This document shows, in pieces, positions 5,043 through 6,994 of a stretch of 6,994 nucleotides of DNA (its first letter is position 1; the number at the start of each line of letters is the position of its first letter). Location: assembly GCA_029264075.1 (NCBI GenBank), contig JARICQ010000057.1, positions 1-6,994 on the forward strand, written 5' to 3'. The notes below the pieces were generated by a model. That model saw only the letters and a list, made by a program, of their open reading frames with translations, did no database searches and was not told the origin of the DNA. A program made the translations under genes and the position numbers. The DNA is from Tissierellaceae bacterium (GTDB lineage Bacteria; Bacillota; Clostridia; Tissierellales; Tissierellaceae).

Positions 5043-6464
5043 ATGGCAGAAAAAAATCTATTTTCTTTAATTCCCAAGGTAGATGAAATACTTGAAAAAG
5101 ATGAAATAATAGAGCTACTAAATAATATACCTAGGAAAATAGTTTTAGATAGCATCAGAAGTGAAATTGAAAATCTCAGAGAACAAATCAAAGCAGGTAA
5201 AATGAAGCAAGAAGATATATGCCTAGCAAATGATATAATACACCTTAAGGTCATAGAAAGGGCTAGGGAAAAATATAGCTTCAACTTGAAAAGAGTAGTG
5301 AATGGTACAGGAATAGTTATACACACAAATCTAGGTAGATCTCTTATCAACAAGGAAATAATGGAAAATGTATCAGAGATAGCTACCAATTATTCCAACC
5401 TAGAATACAATCTAGAGACAGGAAAAAGAGGCTCAAGATATAGCCATCTAGAAGATATAATATCTGAAATAACAGGAGCAGAAGCCGCAATGGTAGTAAA
5501 TAACAATGCAGCAGCTGTTATTTTAGTTTTAAGCACTATAGCTAAAGAAAAAGAAATAATAGTTTCCAGGGGAGAACTCATAGAGATTGGTGGAGCATTT
5601 AGGATACCCGATGTAATGAGACAGAGTGGTGCAAGCCTAGTAGAGGTAGGTACTACAAATAAAACACATCTATGGGACTATGAAGATGCCATAAATGAAG
5701 AAACAGGAGCTTTTTTTAAAGTCCACACAAGCAATTACCGAATAATGGGATTCTCATCCAATGTAGACTCATCCGAACTACATTCATTGAAAGAAAAATA
5801 CAATATTCCCCTAATAGAAGATCTAGGAAGTGGTGTACTGATAGATCTTTCTAAGTATGGAATAGAATATGAACCTACAGTCCAAGACTCTATTAAAAGT
5901 GGTGTAGATATAGTTACCTTTAGTGGTGACAAGCTTTTAGGAGGACCACAGGTAGGAATTATAGTAGGTAAGGCTGAATATATTGAAAAAATGAAGAAAA
6001 ATCCATTTACCAGAGCTTTTAGGGTAGATAAGTTTACAATATCTGCACTTGAAGCTACACTTAGATACTACTCAGATAAGGGAGTAGCTGAAAAAGAGAT
6101 ACCTACCTTACAGATGCTAACTATTCCAATAGAAAAACTGGAAGAAAAGGCAAGCAAACTGGAAAAAATGTTAGCCGATAAAATAGATGAAGGAAAAGTT
6201 AAGATAGAAATAAAGGATGATTATTCAGAAGTAGGAGGAGGCTCACTTCCACTAGAAAAACTACCCACAAAATGCCTTGTCTTTACTCTGGAAGAAAGCA
6301 CTCAAAAGTTTGAAAGTTATTTAAGGAAGTTTAAAACTCCAATTATCGCTAGGCTCTATAGGGAACAACTTTATCTTGATGTGAGGACCATCAGAGAAGA
6401 TGAATTTTCTATAGTTGTAGATGGAATTGTTTTTGCAATCAATAATCTTAAAGGAGCAAATTAA
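5043..6464 (+). CDS. selA: L-seryl-tRNA(Sec) selenium transferase
   Basis: SelA is the PLP-dependent enzyme that converts Ser-tRNA(Sec) to Sec-tRNA(Sec) with selenophosphate, through a dehydroalanyl-tRNA intermediate; the E. coli enzyme is a decamer. The 473 residues compare with 463 in E. coli. An N-terminal SelA domain covers about residues 5-85, followed by the fold-type I PLP domain. Signatures are VVNGTGIVIHTNLGRSL (H94-T-N-L-G-R99), GKRGSRYSHLE, the NNNAAAV segment, SRGELIEIGGAFRIPDVM, EDLGSG, and the PLP lysine K297 in TFSGDKLLGGPQVGI. The ATG is preceded by GAGGAG at about 5030-5035. All key motifs are intact. It lies 17 nt after selD, directly abuts selB, and has no terminator on either side. 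Confidence 0.97.
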   Translation: MAEKNLFSLIPKVDEILEKDEIIELLNNIPRKIVLDSIRSEIENLREQIKAGKMKQEDICLANDIIHLKVIERAREKYSFNLKRVVNGTGIVIHTNLGRSLINKEIMENVSEIATNYSNLEYNLETGKRGSRYSHLEDIISEITGAEAAMVVNNNAAAVILVLSTIAKEKEIIVSRGELIEIGGAFRIPDVMRQSGASLVEVGTTNKTHLWDYEDAINEETGAFFKVHTSNYRIMGFSSNVDSSELHSLKEKYNIPLIEDLGSGVLIDLSKYGIEYEPTVQDSIKSGVDIVTFSGDKLLGGPQVGIIVGKAEYIEKMKKNPFTRAFRVDKFTISALEATLRYYSDKGVAEKEIPTLQMLTIPIEKLEEKASKLEKMLADKIDEGKVKIEIKDDYSEVGGGSLPLEKLPTKCLVFTLEESTQKFESYLRKFKTPIIARLYREQLYLDVRTIREDEFSIVVDGIVFAINNLKGAN

Positions 6465-6994
6465 ATGAAACATGTAATCATTGGAACAGCAGGACATATA
6501 GACCACGGAAAGACAAGCCTTATAAGGGCAATTACTGGAAGAAATACAGATAGATTAAAAGAAGAACAAAAAAGAGGAATATCCATAGAACTTGGATTTA
6601 CCTACTTTGATCTTCCATCAGGTCAAAGAGCAGGTATAATAGATGTTCCAGGCCATGAAAGATTTATTAAAAATATGTTGGCTGGAGTCATGGGGATAGA
6701 TATAGTTATACTTGTTGTAGCTGCAGATGAATCAATGATGCCCCAGACAAGAGAACATCTATCCATACTCAATATGCTCGGGATCGAAAAGGGCTTTGTA
6801 GTGCTTACCAAGTCTGACTTGGTAGAAGAAGATTGGATAGATATGGTAGAAGAAGAAGTAAGGGAAGAAATCAAGGGAACTTTTTTAGAAGATGCAAGGA
6901 TACTGAGAGCATCATCAGCTACAAAGGAAGGTATAAGTGAAATAATATCATTGATAGATGAATATACAGAGGGATTGGAAGATAAAAACATAGA
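6465..6994 (+). CDS. selB: Selenocysteine-specific elongation factor SelB, 3'-truncated by the window edge
   Basis: The first 176 complete codons of SelB, the EF-Tu-like GTPase that carries Sec-tRNA(Sec) to the ribosome and binds SECIS hairpins through C-terminal winged-helix domains (outside the window). The GTPase motifs are complete: G1 GHIDHGKT (10-17), G2/switch I RGISIELGF (37-45), G3 DVPGH (60-64), G4 TKSD (115-118) and G5 SSAT (150-153). The RGISIELGF form, in place of the RGITI of EF-Tu, and the short N terminus identify SelB over EF-Tu. The ATG follows the selA TAA with no gap and has AAGGAG at 6451-6456, 8 nt upstream, so translation is probably coupled to selA. The frame is open to the last base. 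Confidence 0.96.
   Translation, partial: MKHVIIGTAGHIDHGKTSLIRAITGRNTDRLKEEQKRGISIELGFTYFDLPSGQRAGIIDVPGHERFIKNMLAGVMGIDIVILVVAADESMMPQTREHLSILNMLGIEKGFVVLTKSDLVEEDWIDMVEEEVREEIKGTFLEDARILRASSATKEGISEIISLIDEYTEGLEDKNI

Noticed and set aside
1383..6464. Functional link between RidA (2-aminoacrylate removal) and SelA (dehydroalanyl-tRNA intermediate)
   Set aside because: The chemistry is suggestive, but the genes are in separate transcription units with dacF between them, and RidA is near-universal, so the sequence gives no support.
6465..6994. tRNA(Sec) gene, CRISPR array, transposon or attachment site within the window
   Set aside because: No cloverleaf-like segment, direct-repeat array, transposase or flanking repeats were seen; intergenic space is too short and is accounted for by promoters, ribosome-binding sites and the terminator.

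Overview
The window is AT-rich, densely coded, low-GC Gram-positive chromosomal DNA. The nadD-yqeK-rsfS order, a DacF-type carboxypeptidase, ComEA and complete selenocysteine machinery point to an anaerobic member of the Clostridia/Tissierellia (Peptoniphilus/Anaerococcus-like relatives are a guess; no rRNA or other taxonomic marker is present).

Layout. (1) Positions 1-1769, + strand: a compact housekeeping operon with the 3' part of nadD (NAD synthesis), yqeK (HD-domain dinucleoside-tetraphosphate hydrolase), rsfS (ribosome silencing factor, TTG start) and ridA (enamine/imine deaminase). Genes overlap or lie 4-17 nt apart. (2) A hairpin terminator at about 1797-1824 that looks bidirectional separates ridA from the convergent dacF. 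(3) Positions 1854-3158, - strand: dacF, a secreted, membrane-anchored D-Ala-D-Ala carboxypeptidase. I place its start at a TTG rather than at either upstream ATG, because the outermost ATG lies inside a -10-like box. (4) About 150 bp of divergent control region. (5) Positions 3311-6994, + strand: comEA, selD, selA and the 5' part of selB, with 11 nt, 17 nt and 0 nt between genes.

The main result is that selD is itself a selenoprotein gene. It starts at ATG 3991 with a strong Shine-Dalgarno sequence, reads through an in-frame UGA at 4030-4032 in the position of the catalytic Cys17 of E. coli SelD, and continues to 5025 (344 residues). A perfect 8-bp hairpin with a GGUCU loop lies 24 nt after the UGA and resembles the apical part of the E. 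coli fdhF SECIS element. The local codons (GCG, ACG, GTC, CGT) depart from the gene's usual choice, which indicates selection on the RNA. A standard-code gene caller would lose the first 22 codons, including the active site.

How the genes work together: SelD makes selenophosphate, SelA uses it to convert Ser-tRNA(Sec) to Sec-tRNA(Sec), and SelB delivers that tRNA to UGA codons followed by a SECIS hairpin, including the one in selD. The pathway therefore depends on its own product. tRNA(Sec) (selC) is not in the window.
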